Positions 53,276 to 61,266 of a DNA stretch of 64,000 nt are shown here, in pieces; within the stretch, counting starts at the first letter, position 1; each line of letters starts with the position of its first letter. Where the stretch lies: positions 2,294,001 through 2,358,000 of the forward strand of contig NZ_CP031264.1 of assembly GCF_003258605.2 (NCBI RefSeq), read 5' to 3'. The stretch is from Peterkaempfera bronchialis. GTDB taxonomy: Bacteria; Actinomycetota; Actinomycetes; Streptomycetales; Streptomycetaceae. A program made the position numbers and the translations under genes. The notes below the pieces were generated by a model. The model saw only the letters and a program-made list of their open reading frames with translations. It did not search any database and was not told the origin of the DNA.

Positions 53276-55681
53276 TCAGACGACGGCGTCCTGCGGCCGG
53301 ACAGGAAGGCGGGTGACAGGCCGTCCCGTGGCAGCGCGGACGGCGGCTGCGACGGCGGCCGGGGCGACCACGGCGGGTGCTGCCCCGACCGCCTTCGCGC
53401 CGAAGCTCGCCACCACGTCGCGCTCCTCAAGCAGCGCCGCGATCCGCACCTCGGGGGTGTCCAGCGAGGTCGGCAGCCGGTAGCCGGTGAAGGAGGGGTT
53501 GACCAGTCGGCCGTCCTCGGTGTGCAGCTCCTCCAGCAGCGCCAGCCCCACGCCCTGGGTGACCCCGGCCTCGATCCGGGCCTCGATCTGCCGGGGGTTG
53601 AGCGCCCGGCCCACGTCCTGGGCGACCGTCACATCCACCACCCGTACGGCGCCCAGCTCGATGTCGACGTCGACCACCGCCCGCATCGCGCAGAAGGCGA
53701 TGGAGACAAAGGCGTCGCCCTGACCGGAGTCGTCCAGCGGCTCGGTGGGGTGCGGGCGGCACTGCGCGGTGGCCCACAGCTCCTTGCCCTCCAGCGCCTC
53801 GCTGACCGGCATGCCGAGCACCCCGTCATAGGAGGTGATCTTGCCGTCGGCGATCTGGAGCAGCTCCGGGGACATGCCGAAGTTGGCGGCGATCGGCTGG
53901 AGCAGCTGGTGCCGCACCATCTGCGCGGCCCGCTCCACGGCGCCGCCCGACACCCAGGTCTGGCGGCCCCGGGTGGTGGGCCCGGCGGCCGGCTGGTCGG
54001 TGTCGACCGGGGCGATCCAGACGTCGCTGACGCCCAGCACCTCCTGGACGATCTGCCGGGCCAGGGTGTCGAACCCCTCCCCGGCATCCACCGCCGCGCA
54101 GATCACGGTGGCCTGCTCGCCGCTGATCCGCACCGTGGCGGTGGAGACCTCGTCGGTGCCCTCAGCGCCGAGCATGTGCACCATGCCGACCGCGTAGCCG
54201 ATACCGCGCCGCACCGCCGCCGGGTCGCCGGCGCCGCCCGGTCCGCCCGGCAGCAGCCACTCCGTGTCGGGCTCGTCCACCGGCAGCGGGGGCAGCGGCT
54301 CGGCGGCGACCGCGTCCAGCAGCGCGCCGACCGGCGCCGGGCAGGTGACCGCCTGCCCGGTGGGCATCAGATCGCCGGTGGCCATCGCATTGCGGCGGCG
54401 GATCTCCAGCGGGTCGACGCCCAGCTTGGCGGCCAGCTTGTCCAGCTGCGACTCATAGGCGAAGCAGGCGTGCAGCGCGCCCTCGCCGCGCATCCGCCCG
54501 GCGGGCGGGTTGTTGGTGCGCACCGCCCAGGCGTCCACGAAGACATGCGGTACGACATACGGACCGGCCGAGAAGGCGGCGGCCGCCGCCAGCGCCTCGC
54601 TGGAGACGTCCGCGTACGCACCGCCGTCCAGCAGGATCTGCGCCTCCACCTTGACCAGGTGGCCGAGCGCGTCCGCGTGGTGGCGGTAGCGCAGCAGCGC
54701 CGGGTGGCGGTGGGTGTGGGCGTGGAAGGACTCCTCGCGGCTGAACGCCATCTTCACCGGGCGGCCGGTGCGCAGCGCCAGCAGGGCGAGGGTGACCAGG
54801 AAGGACAGGTCCTCGCGGTCGGTGGTGGCGCCGGGCACTCCGGTGACCACCAGCCGCACCCGGTCCGGCTCCAGGCCGAGGCAGGCGGCGGCCCGGTCGC
54901 GGTCGCCGTGCGGGTCGGTGGAGGCGACATGCAGTTCCACGCCGCCGTCGGGGCGGGGCACCGCCAGGCCCGCCTCGGCGCCGAGCGGCGCCGGGTCCTG
55001 ACGGCCGATCTGGTACAGGCCCTCCACCACGATCTCGCCGACCGCCTCCGGGTCGCCGAACCGCAGCGGCAGATGGCGGAAGAGGTTGCCGTCCGGGTGC
55101 AGCGGCGCGGCGTGGAAGGACTTCTCCGGGTCGGTGACCGGCTCCAGCACCTCGTACTCCACCGCGATGGCGGCGGCGGCCAGCCGGGCCGTGTCGGGGT
55201 GGTCGGCGGCGACGGCGGCGATCGGCTCGCCCTGGTGGCGCACCGTCTCGGCGGCGAGCACCGGGCGGTCCGCGATCACCGGGCCGTGCGGGGCTCCGGC
55301 AGCCCGGCCCTCATGGTCGGTGGGCAGGTCGGCGGCGGTGACCACGGCGTGCACGCCGGGCAGCGCCAGCGCGCCGGACGCGTCGACGGAGACGATCCGG
55401 GCGTGCGGGTGCGGGGAGCGCAGTACGGCGCCCCAGAGCAGCCCCTCGGCCCAGAGGTCGGCGGCGTACGGGTAGATGCCGAGGGCCTTGGGCAGGGCGT
55501 CCGCGCGAGTCGGCGACGTGCCCAGGCCGAAGGGCTCGGGCGCGGTCTCCTCCGTGGGGGTCTCGGCGGCGGGTTCGGCGGGGGGGCCGCCGAACAGCCC
55601 GCCGAGGGCGCCGCCGGCCGCGCTGCCGGGGTCGGAGGCGGCGCCGGGGATGCCCGACGCGGTGTCGCTGGGGGAGGTCAT
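53276..55681 (-). CDS. Xanthine dehydrogenase family molybdopterin-binding subunit
   Basis: 801-residue large subunit of a molybdenum hydroxylase. The N-terminal domain includes ALPGVHAVVTAADLP, GEPIAAVAADHPDTARLAA and YEVLEPVTDPE. The Mo-binding part has the MCD-contact region AGRMRGEGALHACFAYESQLDKLA, GYAVGMVHMLGAEG and the catalytic-Glu region (TQGVGLALLEELHTEDGRL). The substrate (purine, CO or other aromatic/aldehyde) is not readable with confidence. It overlaps the 2Fe-2S gene by four bases. An acidic N-terminal Gly-rich extension of about 45 residues precedes the domain. Confidence 0.9.
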   Translation of the reverse strand: MTSPSDTASGIPGAASDPGSAAGGALGGLFGGPPAEPAAETPTEETAPEPFGLGTSPTRADALPKALGIYPYAADLWAEGLLWGAVLRSPHPHARIVSVDASGALALPGVHAVVTAADLPTDHEGRAAGAPHGPVIADRPVLAAETVRHQGEPIAAVAADHPDTARLAAAAIAVEYEVLEPVTDPEKSFHAAPLHPDGNLFRHLPLRFGDPEAVGEIVVEGLYQIGRQDPAPLGAEAGLAVPRPDGGVELHVASTDPHGDRDRAAACLGLEPDRVRLVVTGVPGATTDREDLSFLVTLALLALRTGRPVKMAFSREESFHAHTHRHPALLRYRHHADALGHLVKVEAQILLDGGAYADVSSEALAAAAAFSAGPYVVPHVFVDAWAVRTNNPPAGRMRGEGALHACFAYESQLDKLAAKLGVDPLEIRRRNAMATGDLMPTGQAVTCPAPVGALLDAVAAEPLPPLPVDEPDTEWLLPGGPGGAGDPAAVRRGIGYAVGMVHMLGAEGTDEVSTATVRISGEQATVICAAVDAGEGFDTLARQIVQEVLGVSDVWIAPVDTDQPAAGPTTRGRQTWVSGGAVERAAQMVRHQLLQPIAANFGMSPELLQIADGKITSYDGVLGMPVSEALEGKELWATAQCRPHPTEPLDDSGQGDAFVSIAFCAMRAVVDVDIELGAVRVVDVTVAQDVGRALNPRQIEARIEAGVTQGVGLALLEELHTEDGRLVNPSFTGYRLPTSLDTPEVRIAALLEERDVVASFGAKAVGAAPAVVAPAAVAAAVRAATGRPVTRLPVRPQDAVV

Positions 55682-57039
55682 GCGCGGTCATCCTGGGGAG
55701 TCGGGTTCCCCCCGGCCGGAGGCTGGAGGGGGGTGCCGTAGGCGGGGGTGCCGTGCGGCGGCGTCCCGTGGTCCGGGGGTGCACCGTACTGCGGGCCGAG
55801 GCCGTGCGCGGGGTCGTAGGCGGCCTGGCCGTCGGGCGTGTAGAGGACCGGCACGGGGGCGCTGTCGGCGCCGAGGCTCTGCCGGTAGGGGTCGGGGTGG
55901 TAGGCCCCGTCGCCGTAGGGCTGCTCGGCGTAGACGCCGGTGCCATAGGGGTCCGGCGCATAGGTGCCGTAGCCGGACGGCGCGACCGCCGGCCCCGGCC
56001 CGGGCCCCTGCTGCTGCTGCGGCAGGGCGGCGGAGGCTTCCAGCACGGCGTCCAGCGGGCCGAAGAGCGGATCCACCTCGGCCGCGGCGGGCACCGGCTG
56101 GGGCTCGTGCTCGGCGAACTGCTCGGTCTCCGAGAACTGCTCGTGCCCGCTGAACTGCCCGGTCTCCGTGAACTGCCCGGTCTCCGTGAACTGCCCGGTC
56201 TCCGTGAACTGCTCGTGCTCGGCGAACTGCTCGTGCTCGCTGAACCGCTGCGGCTCGGCGTACTGCTCGCTGAACTGCTGCGGTTCGGCGTAGTGCTCGG
56301 GCTCGGGCTCGGCCGGCTGCCGGGGCTCGGGCTCGGCGGACTGCTGGCGCGGGATCTCGGCGTACACCGGCGGCTCGGCGGCCGGGTCCGGAGCGGCCTC
56401 GGGGGCGGGCTGCGGCTCGGGCTCGGGCTGCTGCTCAGGCTCGGGAACGGGCGCGGGCTCCGGGTCGGGCGCCGCTGCCGCCGCCGTACGGGCCTCGGCG
56501 ACCGTGCGGACGGCCTCCAGCACGCCCCGGTAGCCGGTGCACCGGCACAGGTTGCCGCAGAGCGCCGCCCGCGCCTCCACATCGCTCGGCCGGTGGTTGC
56601 GCTGAAGCAGGTCGTGCACGGCCATGGCCAGACCCGGTACGCAGTAGCCGCACTGCACGGCGCCGCTCTCGGCGAGCGCCCGCTGCACATCGGAGGGGGT
56701 GCCGTCGGGCGCCAGGCCCTCCACGGTCTGGATGTCGCTGCCCGCCGCCAGCGCGGCCGGGACCAGGCAGGAGGCCACCAGCCGACCGTCGACCTGGACC
56801 GAGCAGGCACCGCACTCGCCCTGCTCGCAGCCGTCCTTGGCCCCGGCCAGCCCCAGCCGCTCACGCAGCACGAAGAGCAGGCTCTCGCCGATCCAGGCGT
56901 CCGCCACCGGGCGGTCGCCGCCGTTGACACGCAGCGTGTACGAGGCGCAGGGCCGCTCCGGGGTGCCTGCCGCCGTCATGCCGTACGCCTGCTCCGCGTC
57001 GACGGCCTCCCCGTCGGAGGAGGTCGGGTGGTCCGTCAC
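55678..57039 (-). CDS. 2Fe-2S subunit of the molybdenum hydroxylase with long repetitive extension
   Basis: 453 residues, although such subunits usually have 150-200. Residues 30-190 are the full domain: a plant-type 2Fe-2S site (KDGCEQGECGACSVQVDG ... VASC) and the second cluster (VQCGYCVPGLAMAV ... CGNLCRCTGYRGV). The remaining 260 residues are disordered, rich in Pro, Glu, Gln and Tyr, with hexapeptide repeats of the form TETGQF/SEHEQF. It transfers electrons from Mo to FAD. GTG 57039 overlaps the FAD-subunit stop. The extension is not part of the known enzyme fold. Confidence 0.9.
   Translation of the reverse strand: MTDHPTSSDGEAVDAEQAYGMTAAGTPERPCASYTLRVNGGDRPVADAWIGESLLFVLRERLGLAGAKDGCEQGECGACSVQVDGRLVASCLVPAALAAGSDIQTVEGLAPDGTPSDVQRALAESGAVQCGYCVPGLAMAVHDLLQRNHRPSDVEARAALCGNLCRCTGYRGVLEAVRTVAEARTAAAAAPDPEPAPVPEPEQQPEPEPQPAPEAAPDPAAEPPVYAEIPRQQSAEPEPRQPAEPEPEHYAEPQQFSEQYAEPQRFSEHEQFAEHEQFTETGQFTETGQFTETGQFSGHEQFSETEQFAEHEPQPVPAAAEVDPLFGPLDAVLEASAALPQQQQGPGPGPAVAPSGYGTYAPDPYGTGVYAEQPYGDGAYHPDPYRQSLGADSAPVPVLYTPDGQAAYDPAHGLGPQYGAPPDHGTPPHGTPAYGTPLQPPAGGNPTPQDDRA
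56100..56290. repeat. 18-bp repeat tract in the 2Fe-2S subunit gene
   Basis: About ten degenerate 18-bp units encode hexapeptides ending QF. Two are identical (56164-56181, 56182-56199, CTCCGTGAACTGCCCGGT) and a third differs only at its end. Confidence 0.8.
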
Positions 57040-57944
57040 TTGAGCGCCCTCCCCAGTGCACGTCGGGCCAGGACCGACACGGTACGCCGCAGCCGCTGCG
57101 CGGCGGCGGGCGGCCCCCCCGGGGAGGCCGTCTCGTCGCCCGCTCCGGGCACGGCCCCGCCGGGCTCGGCGAGGCCCTGCGGCTCGGGCACGCAGGCGCC
57201 GGCGACATACTCGCCGAAAGCGGTCAGCGCCGCCGGGTCGATGCCGCGTTCGCCGTCCCAGTCGATGCAGCCGGAGACCCAGGCCTCGGCCTCCAGGGGC
57301 CGCAGCGGGACCGGGGCGACGGCCCCGACGGCGCAGCGCACGGCCCGCCGGGCCGGGTCCAGGACGAGGGCCACCGAGGCGGAGGCGCGGGCCGGACCGC
57401 TGCGGCCGGTGGCCTTGAGGTAGACCTGCGGGGCGTGCAGCAGCGGCACCCGGACCCAGCCGAGCAGTTCTCCGGGGCGCATCGGGTCGAGGCCGGTCAG
57501 CAGGTGGCTCACCGGGATCTCACGGGAGCCGCCCGGACCGGCCAGGGTGACGGTGGCCTCCAGGGCGGCGAGCACCGGGAGGGTGTCGCCGGTCGGGTCG
57601 GCGGTGGCGATATTGCCGCCGAGGGTGCCGGAGTTGCGGATCTGCGGCGGCCCGGCCGTACGGGCGGCGTCGGCCAGCGCGGGGATCAGCGCGGCGAAGT
57701 CGGGGCGGCCCATCCGGGCGTGGGTGAGCCCGGCGCCCAGGACGGCGGTGCCGCCGTCCTCGTAGCGCCAGCCGCGCAGCTCGCTGATCCGGCCGAGGCC
57801 GACCAGGGCGGGGGGCCGCAGCAGTCCGGCGTTGACGGCGCCCATCAGGTCGGTGCCGCCGGCCACCGGCACGGCGGCCGGGACGGCGGTCAGCGCCTCG
57901 ACGGCCTCCTCCAGCGTGGCCGGCAGCATGATGGTCCGGTTCAC
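57036..57944 (-). CDS. FAD-binding subunit of the molybdenum hydroxylase
   Basis: 302 residues. FAD-binding motifs are AVPVAGGTDLMGAVNAG and QIRNSGTLGGNIATADPTGD; the C-terminal CO-dehydrogenase flavoprotein domain includes YLKATGRSGPARASASVALVL. It passes electrons from the 2Fe-2S subunit to NAD or oxygen. GTG 57944 with GGTGAG upstream is preferred; ATG 57930 is an alternative. It is the first gene of the FAD/2Fe-2S/Mo operon, the three genes being joined by four-base overlaps. Confidence 0.9.
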   Translation of the reverse strand: MNRTIMLPATLEEAVEALTAVPAAVPVAGGTDLMGAVNAGLLRPPALVGLGRISELRGWRYEDGGTAVLGAGLTHARMGRPDFAALIPALADAARTAGPPQIRNSGTLGGNIATADPTGDTLPVLAALEATVTLAGPGGSREIPVSHLLTGLDPMRPGELLGWVRVPLLHAPQVYLKATGRSGPARASASVALVLDPARRAVRCAVGAVAPVPLRPLEAEAWVSGCIDWDGERGIDPAALTAFGEYVAGACVPEPQGLAEPGGAVPGAGDETASPGGPPAAAQRLRRTVSVLARRALGRALK

Positions 57945-58306
57945 CCTGTACTCACCGCGCTCTGCTCGCTCAAGACGCCGCCCCTTCTCCGCCCGTACGG
58001 TACGTGCAAAGCCTCCGGGCGGGGCAACTCTGGCACACAATGCACGATGATCATTTACGGGGTATGGGAGCACTTCGGCGCGCTCGCGGCGCCGCCGCGC
58101 ACCAAACGCGCCGCAACCCGGACGGACCGGGCACCCAAGTGATCACATCAGTCCAGACGGACGGCCCGGCACAGGGGTTCCCCGACCCGCATCACACGCC
58201 CGCATCACACGCCCGCATCACACGCCCGCATCACACCCTCAGCACCCAGCCGCAGCGCCCGCTCGCATCGCACGCACGCGTCGTGCGCCCGCGTCGTGCG
58301 CCGGCT
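57945..58306. other. Intergenic region between GH20 and the Mo-hydroxylase operon
   Basis: 362 bases without a credible gene. The right half carries the tandem 13-bp repeat 58189-58240 and further GTCGTGCGCC duplications; the left half (57990-58070) is AT-richer and likely contains the operon promoter. Confidence 0.55.
58189..58240. repeat. Four tandem 13-bp repeats
   Basis: GCATCACACGCCC three times followed by GCATCACACCCTC, head to tail without spacers. It lies just past the GH20 stop. It could be a terminator-associated or simple-sequence repeat; no spacers, so not CRISPR. Confidence 0.85.
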
Positions 58307-59944
58307 TCACACCGCAGGGGGAGGGCCTTCGAGTGGGCGTCCGACCACGCCGGGCCACCGCTGCCATGGATGCGGCCCGGTCGGCGGCCGGTACTCCACG
58401 CCCAGTGCGTCCAACCGGGCCAGATGGGCGGTCAGACGGCGCTCGAAGCCGGCCAGGTCCCGCTCCGCCGGGTCGGCCGGCAGCCGCGACCAGGCCACCT
58501 CCGCGAAGGCGGCGAGCCGGGGGAAGAGCCGGTAGTCCACATCGCGGGCGCTGTCGGCCATCTCGGTCCACATATTGGCCTGGGCGCCGATGACCCGGGC
58601 GGCCGCCGCCGGGTCGTCGCGCAGCTGCGGCGGGACCGGTTCGAAGCGGTAGACGTCGGCGACCGTGCGGACGAAGCCGACCGGGATCGGCTCATCCTCG
58701 CCGTCGGCCTGCCGGTGGTCCAGATAGACCTGCTGCTCGGGGCACATCACCACGTCGTGCCCGGCCCGGGCCGCCGTGACGCCGCCCGCGTACCCGCGCC
58801 AGGACGACACCGCCGCCCCCGGCGGCAGCCCGCCCTCCAGGATCTCGTCCCAGCCGATCAGCCGCCGCCCCCGCTCCGCCAGCCAGCGGTCGAAGTGCCG
58901 GACGAACCAGCTCTGCAACCCCTCCTCGCCGGCCACGCCCAGCTCCCGGATGCGGGCCTGGGCGGCGGGGCTGGCCCGCCACTCGTCCTTGGGGCACTCG
59001 TCGCCGCCGAGGTGGACGAAGGTGGACGGGAAGACCTCCAGCACCTCCTCCAGCACCTCCTCGAAGAAGCGCAGGGTGGACTCCTCGGCATTGAGCACAT
59101 GGGGGTTGACGCCCCAGTCCGTCCACGGGCGCAGCGCGGCCGTGTCGACCACATCGGTGTTGCCGAGTCCGGGGTAGGCGGCGATGGCCGCCTGGGTGTG
59201 GCCGGGGATGTCGATCTCGGGCACCACGGTGATCTGCCGCTCGGCGGCATAGGCGACGATCTCCCGCAGGTCGTCCTGGGTGTACCGGCCGCCGTGCGGC
59301 CGGTCGTCGCGGCGCCCGCCGGCCCGGAAGCCGACCATGGACCGCTCGCGCCAGCCGCCGACCTCGGTGAGCCGGGGGTGGCGGCGGATCTCCATCCGCC
59401 AGCCCTGGTCGTCGGTGAGGTGCAGCTGGAGCACATTGAGCTTGTGGGCGGCCATCAGGTCGAGATAGCGCAGCACCTCGTGCTTGGGCAGGAAGTGGCG
59501 GGCCACGTCCAGCAGCAGGCCGCGCCAGGCGAACCGGGGCGCGTCCTGGAGCTGGCAGATGGGCAGCTGCCAGCTCCGCCCGGCCAGCGGAGCCCGGCGG
59601 TAGGCGTCCGGTCCCAGCAGCTGGCGCAGGGTCTGGGCGCCCCAGAAGACCCCGGCCGGGCCGCCGCCGAAGACGTCCACGCCATTGGGCGAGACCATGA
59701 TCTGGTAGCCCTCGGGCCCCAGTTCCTCGGTGACCAGCGGGTGCACGGCGAGTCTGACGGCGTCGGCCGCCCCGCACTCCCCCGGGGCCAGCCGGAAGCC
59801 GGTGGCGGCGCTCAGTTCGGCGCGCAGCCACCGCTCGGCCTGCTCGGCGCCGGGGCCCGCTGTGAGCGCGGTCCCCGGCCCGAGGGCGATGCTCTTGCCG
59901 TCTCCGTACCGGTGGGCGTCCAGGGGGGCGGGTACGAGGTCCAT
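58307..59944 (-). CDS. GH20 beta-N-acetylhexosaminidase
   Basis: 545 residues with an N-terminal GH20b domain (to about 140) and the catalytic barrel. The catalytic pair is Asp-Glu in FVHLGGDECPKDEW (near 315). WRGLLLDVARHFLPKHEVLRYLDLMAAHKLNVLQLHLTDDQGW and VVPEIDIPGHTQAA are typical. It lacks a signal peptide, so it probably cleaves imported chitobiose or other GlcNAc oligosaccharides inside the cell. A dre-type operator lies 28 bases upstream of the start. AGGA precedes ATG 59944. A secreted chitinase would act before it. Confidence 0.93.
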   Translation of the reverse strand: MDLVPAPLDAHRYGDGKSIALGPGTALTAGPGAEQAERWLRAELSAATGFRLAPGECGAADAVRLAVHPLVTEELGPEGYQIMVSPNGVDVFGGGPAGVFWGAQTLRQLLGPDAYRRAPLAGRSWQLPICQLQDAPRFAWRGLLLDVARHFLPKHEVLRYLDLMAAHKLNVLQLHLTDDQGWRMEIRRHPRLTEVGGWRERSMVGFRAGGRRDDRPHGGRYTQDDLREIVAYAAERQITVVPEIDIPGHTQAAIAAYPGLGNTDVVDTAALRPWTDWGVNPHVLNAEESTLRFFEEVLEEVLEVFPSTFVHLGGDECPKDEWRASPAAQARIRELGVAGEEGLQSWFVRHFDRWLAERGRRLIGWDEILEGGLPPGAAVSSWRGYAGGVTAARAGHDVVMCPEQQVYLDHRQADGEDEPIPVGFVRTVADVYRFEPVPPQLRDDPAAAARVIGAQANMWTEMADSARDVDYRLFPRLAAFAEVAWSRLPADPAERDLAGFERRLTAHLARLDALGVEYRPPTGPHPWQRWPGVVGRPLEGPPPAV

Positions 59945-59971
59945 GGGATCATCCTGCCCCGCCCGGCCCGG

Positions 59972-59987
59972 ATTGGCATAGACCAAT
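59972..59987. promoter_or_regulatory. DasR operator (dre) of the hexosaminidase gene
   Basis: ATTGGCATAGACCAAT matches the dre consensus core TGGNNTAGACCA and lies 28-43 bases upstream of the GH20 start. Confidence 0.78.
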
Positions 59988-60019
59988 CATGGCGACCAAT
60001 CACGGCCATCCGGTGGGCG

Positions 60020-60325
60020 TCAGCCCTGGCCGCCGCCCTTGCCGCCCTTGCCGCTCTTGTCCTTGTCGCCGCCGCCGAGCGGCATCGACTCGAAGATCTC
60101 CTTGCACATCGGACAGACGGGGTACTTCTTGGGGTCGCGGCCCGGTACCCACACCTTGCCGCAGAGCGCGACCACCGGCGAACCGGAGAGCGCACTCTCC
60201 ATGATCTTGTCCTTCTGGACGTAGTGCGCAAAGCGCTCGTGGTCGCCGTCCCCGTGGGACACCTGGGGAGCCGGCTCGACGAGAGTGCCGGTGCCGAGAC
60301 CGCGCTCGGGCTCAAGAGTGCTCAT
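60020..60325 (-). CDS. DUF3039 family protein
   Basis: 101 residues. The core GDHERFAHYVQKDKIMESALSGSPVVALCGKVWVPGRDPKKYPVCPMCKEIF is the DUF3039 signature, with Cys55 and the CPMC pair suggesting a metal site. A Gly/Lys-rich tail follows. It is common in actinobacteria and of unknown function. The long upstream frame (to 60775) runs antisense to algH and is rejected. It follows the YqgE gene on the same strand after 50 bases. Confidence 0.85.
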   Translation of the reverse strand: MSTLEPERGLGTGTLVEPAPQVSHGDGDHERFAHYVQKDKIMESALSGSPVVALCGKVWVPGRDPKKYPVCPMCKEIFESMPLGGGDKDKSGKGGKGGGQG

Positions 60326-60375
60326 ACGACCCAAGTCTAGGTGCCCTACGCCAGGGCGGGCCGTGCGCGTTCCGC

Positions 60376-60945
60376 TCAGTTCATGGTCGGGTCGTCCGGA
60401 TAGGTCGCCATCATGGCGAGTTCGCCGCGCTGCCGGCGCAGCACCGAGCGCCAGAGCTGGTCCGGGTCCGGGCAGGAGACGTCCCCGGGTTCGCACTCCA
60501 CCACGTACCAGGCGCCCTCGATCAGCTCGTCCTCCAGCTGCCCCGGCGACCAGCCGGCGTAGCCCGCGAAGACCCGCAGCGAGCCCAGCTCGGCGGCCAG
60601 CAGCTCGGGCGGCGCCTCCAGGTCCACCAGGCCGATGGCGCCATGGACCCGCCGCCAGCCCAGCGGGTCCTCCTCGGACGGCTCGCCCGGCACCACGGCC
60701 AGCGCCAGCGCGGAGTCCAGCGCCACCGGCCCGCCCTGGAACACCACCGCCGGGTCGCCCGCCAGCTCCGCCCACGGCTCCAGTACGGCGGCGACGTCGA
60801 CCCCGGTGGGCCGGTTCAGCACGACCCCCAGCGACCCTTCCTCGTCATGGTCGAGGAGGAGCACCACGGCCCGCTCGAAGTTGGGGTCGGTCAACGCGGG
60901 CGTTGCGATGAGCAGCCGTCCGGTGAGCGAGGAGACCTCGGTCAT
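60376..60945 (-). CDS. YqgE/AlgH family protein (UPF0301)
   Basis: 189 residues: SLTGRLLIATPALTDPNFERAVVLLLDHDEEGSLGVVLNRPT, then VVFQGGPVALDS, LRVFAGYAGWSPGQLEDELIEGAWYVVE and the C-terminal LWRSVLRRQRGELAMMATYPDDPTMN. This is the complete AlgH/YqgE fold. The function is unproven; homologues have been linked to alginate regulation and redox. MTEVSS (ATG 60945) is preferred over MSSMTEV (60954). It is divergent from murA. Confidence 0.88.
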   Translation of the reverse strand: MTEVSSLTGRLLIATPALTDPNFERAVVLLLDHDEEGSLGVVLNRPTGVDVAAVLEPWAELAGDPAVVFQGGPVALDSALALAVVPGEPSEEDPLGWRRVHGAIGLVDLEAPPELLAAELGSLRVFAGYAGWSPGQLEDELIEGAWYVVECEPGDVSCPDPDQLWRSVLRRQRGELAMMATYPDDPTMN

Positions 60946-61266
60946 GGACGACATGATCCCGCATGACCGCGCCGCACGGGTAGCCGACGCGGCCGGGGGC
61001 AGGAGCGCGGCAGCCGGTACCGCCCCCGGCGCACGGCTCCGTGACATACCTCACACGCGCTCTCCCCACCAGGAAGGTTTCAAGCATCCCTCGGGCGGTC
61101 CGCGCAACAGGGGAACCAGCCGCATGGCGACTACCATCTTCACGGTGTGGAGGGCTCGCAGACCCCGCGGGCGGCCTCCCCGTCGAGGACGGCCCCCTGC
61201 GCCTGCCCTCCCCCCACGCGAGCACCATCCCTGCGCACCGACCGCACACCCGGGAATGCGAGAGAC
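60946..61266. other. murA leader/promoter region
   Basis: 321 bases between algH and murA. It includes a small open frame on the plus strand (61124-61270, begins MATTIFTVWRARRPRG) with a CAGGGGAA ribosome-like site, and its TGA overlaps the murA ATG. Whether it is translated is unclear. Confidence 0.45.

Noticed and set aside
53021-55741. Long plus-strand frame over the molybdenum hydroxylase and tRNA-Cys
   Set aside because: It overlaps tRNA-Cys and runs antisense to the Mo subunit, with Gly/Arg/His-rich antisense composition.
58189-58240. CRISPR array
   Set aside because: The repeats are 13 bp and contiguous with no spacers, and no cas gene is present.
60020-60775. 251-residue protein extending DUF3039 upstream
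   Set aside because: The first 150 residues are antisense to the YqgE gene; the conserved start is MSTLEPERG at 60325.
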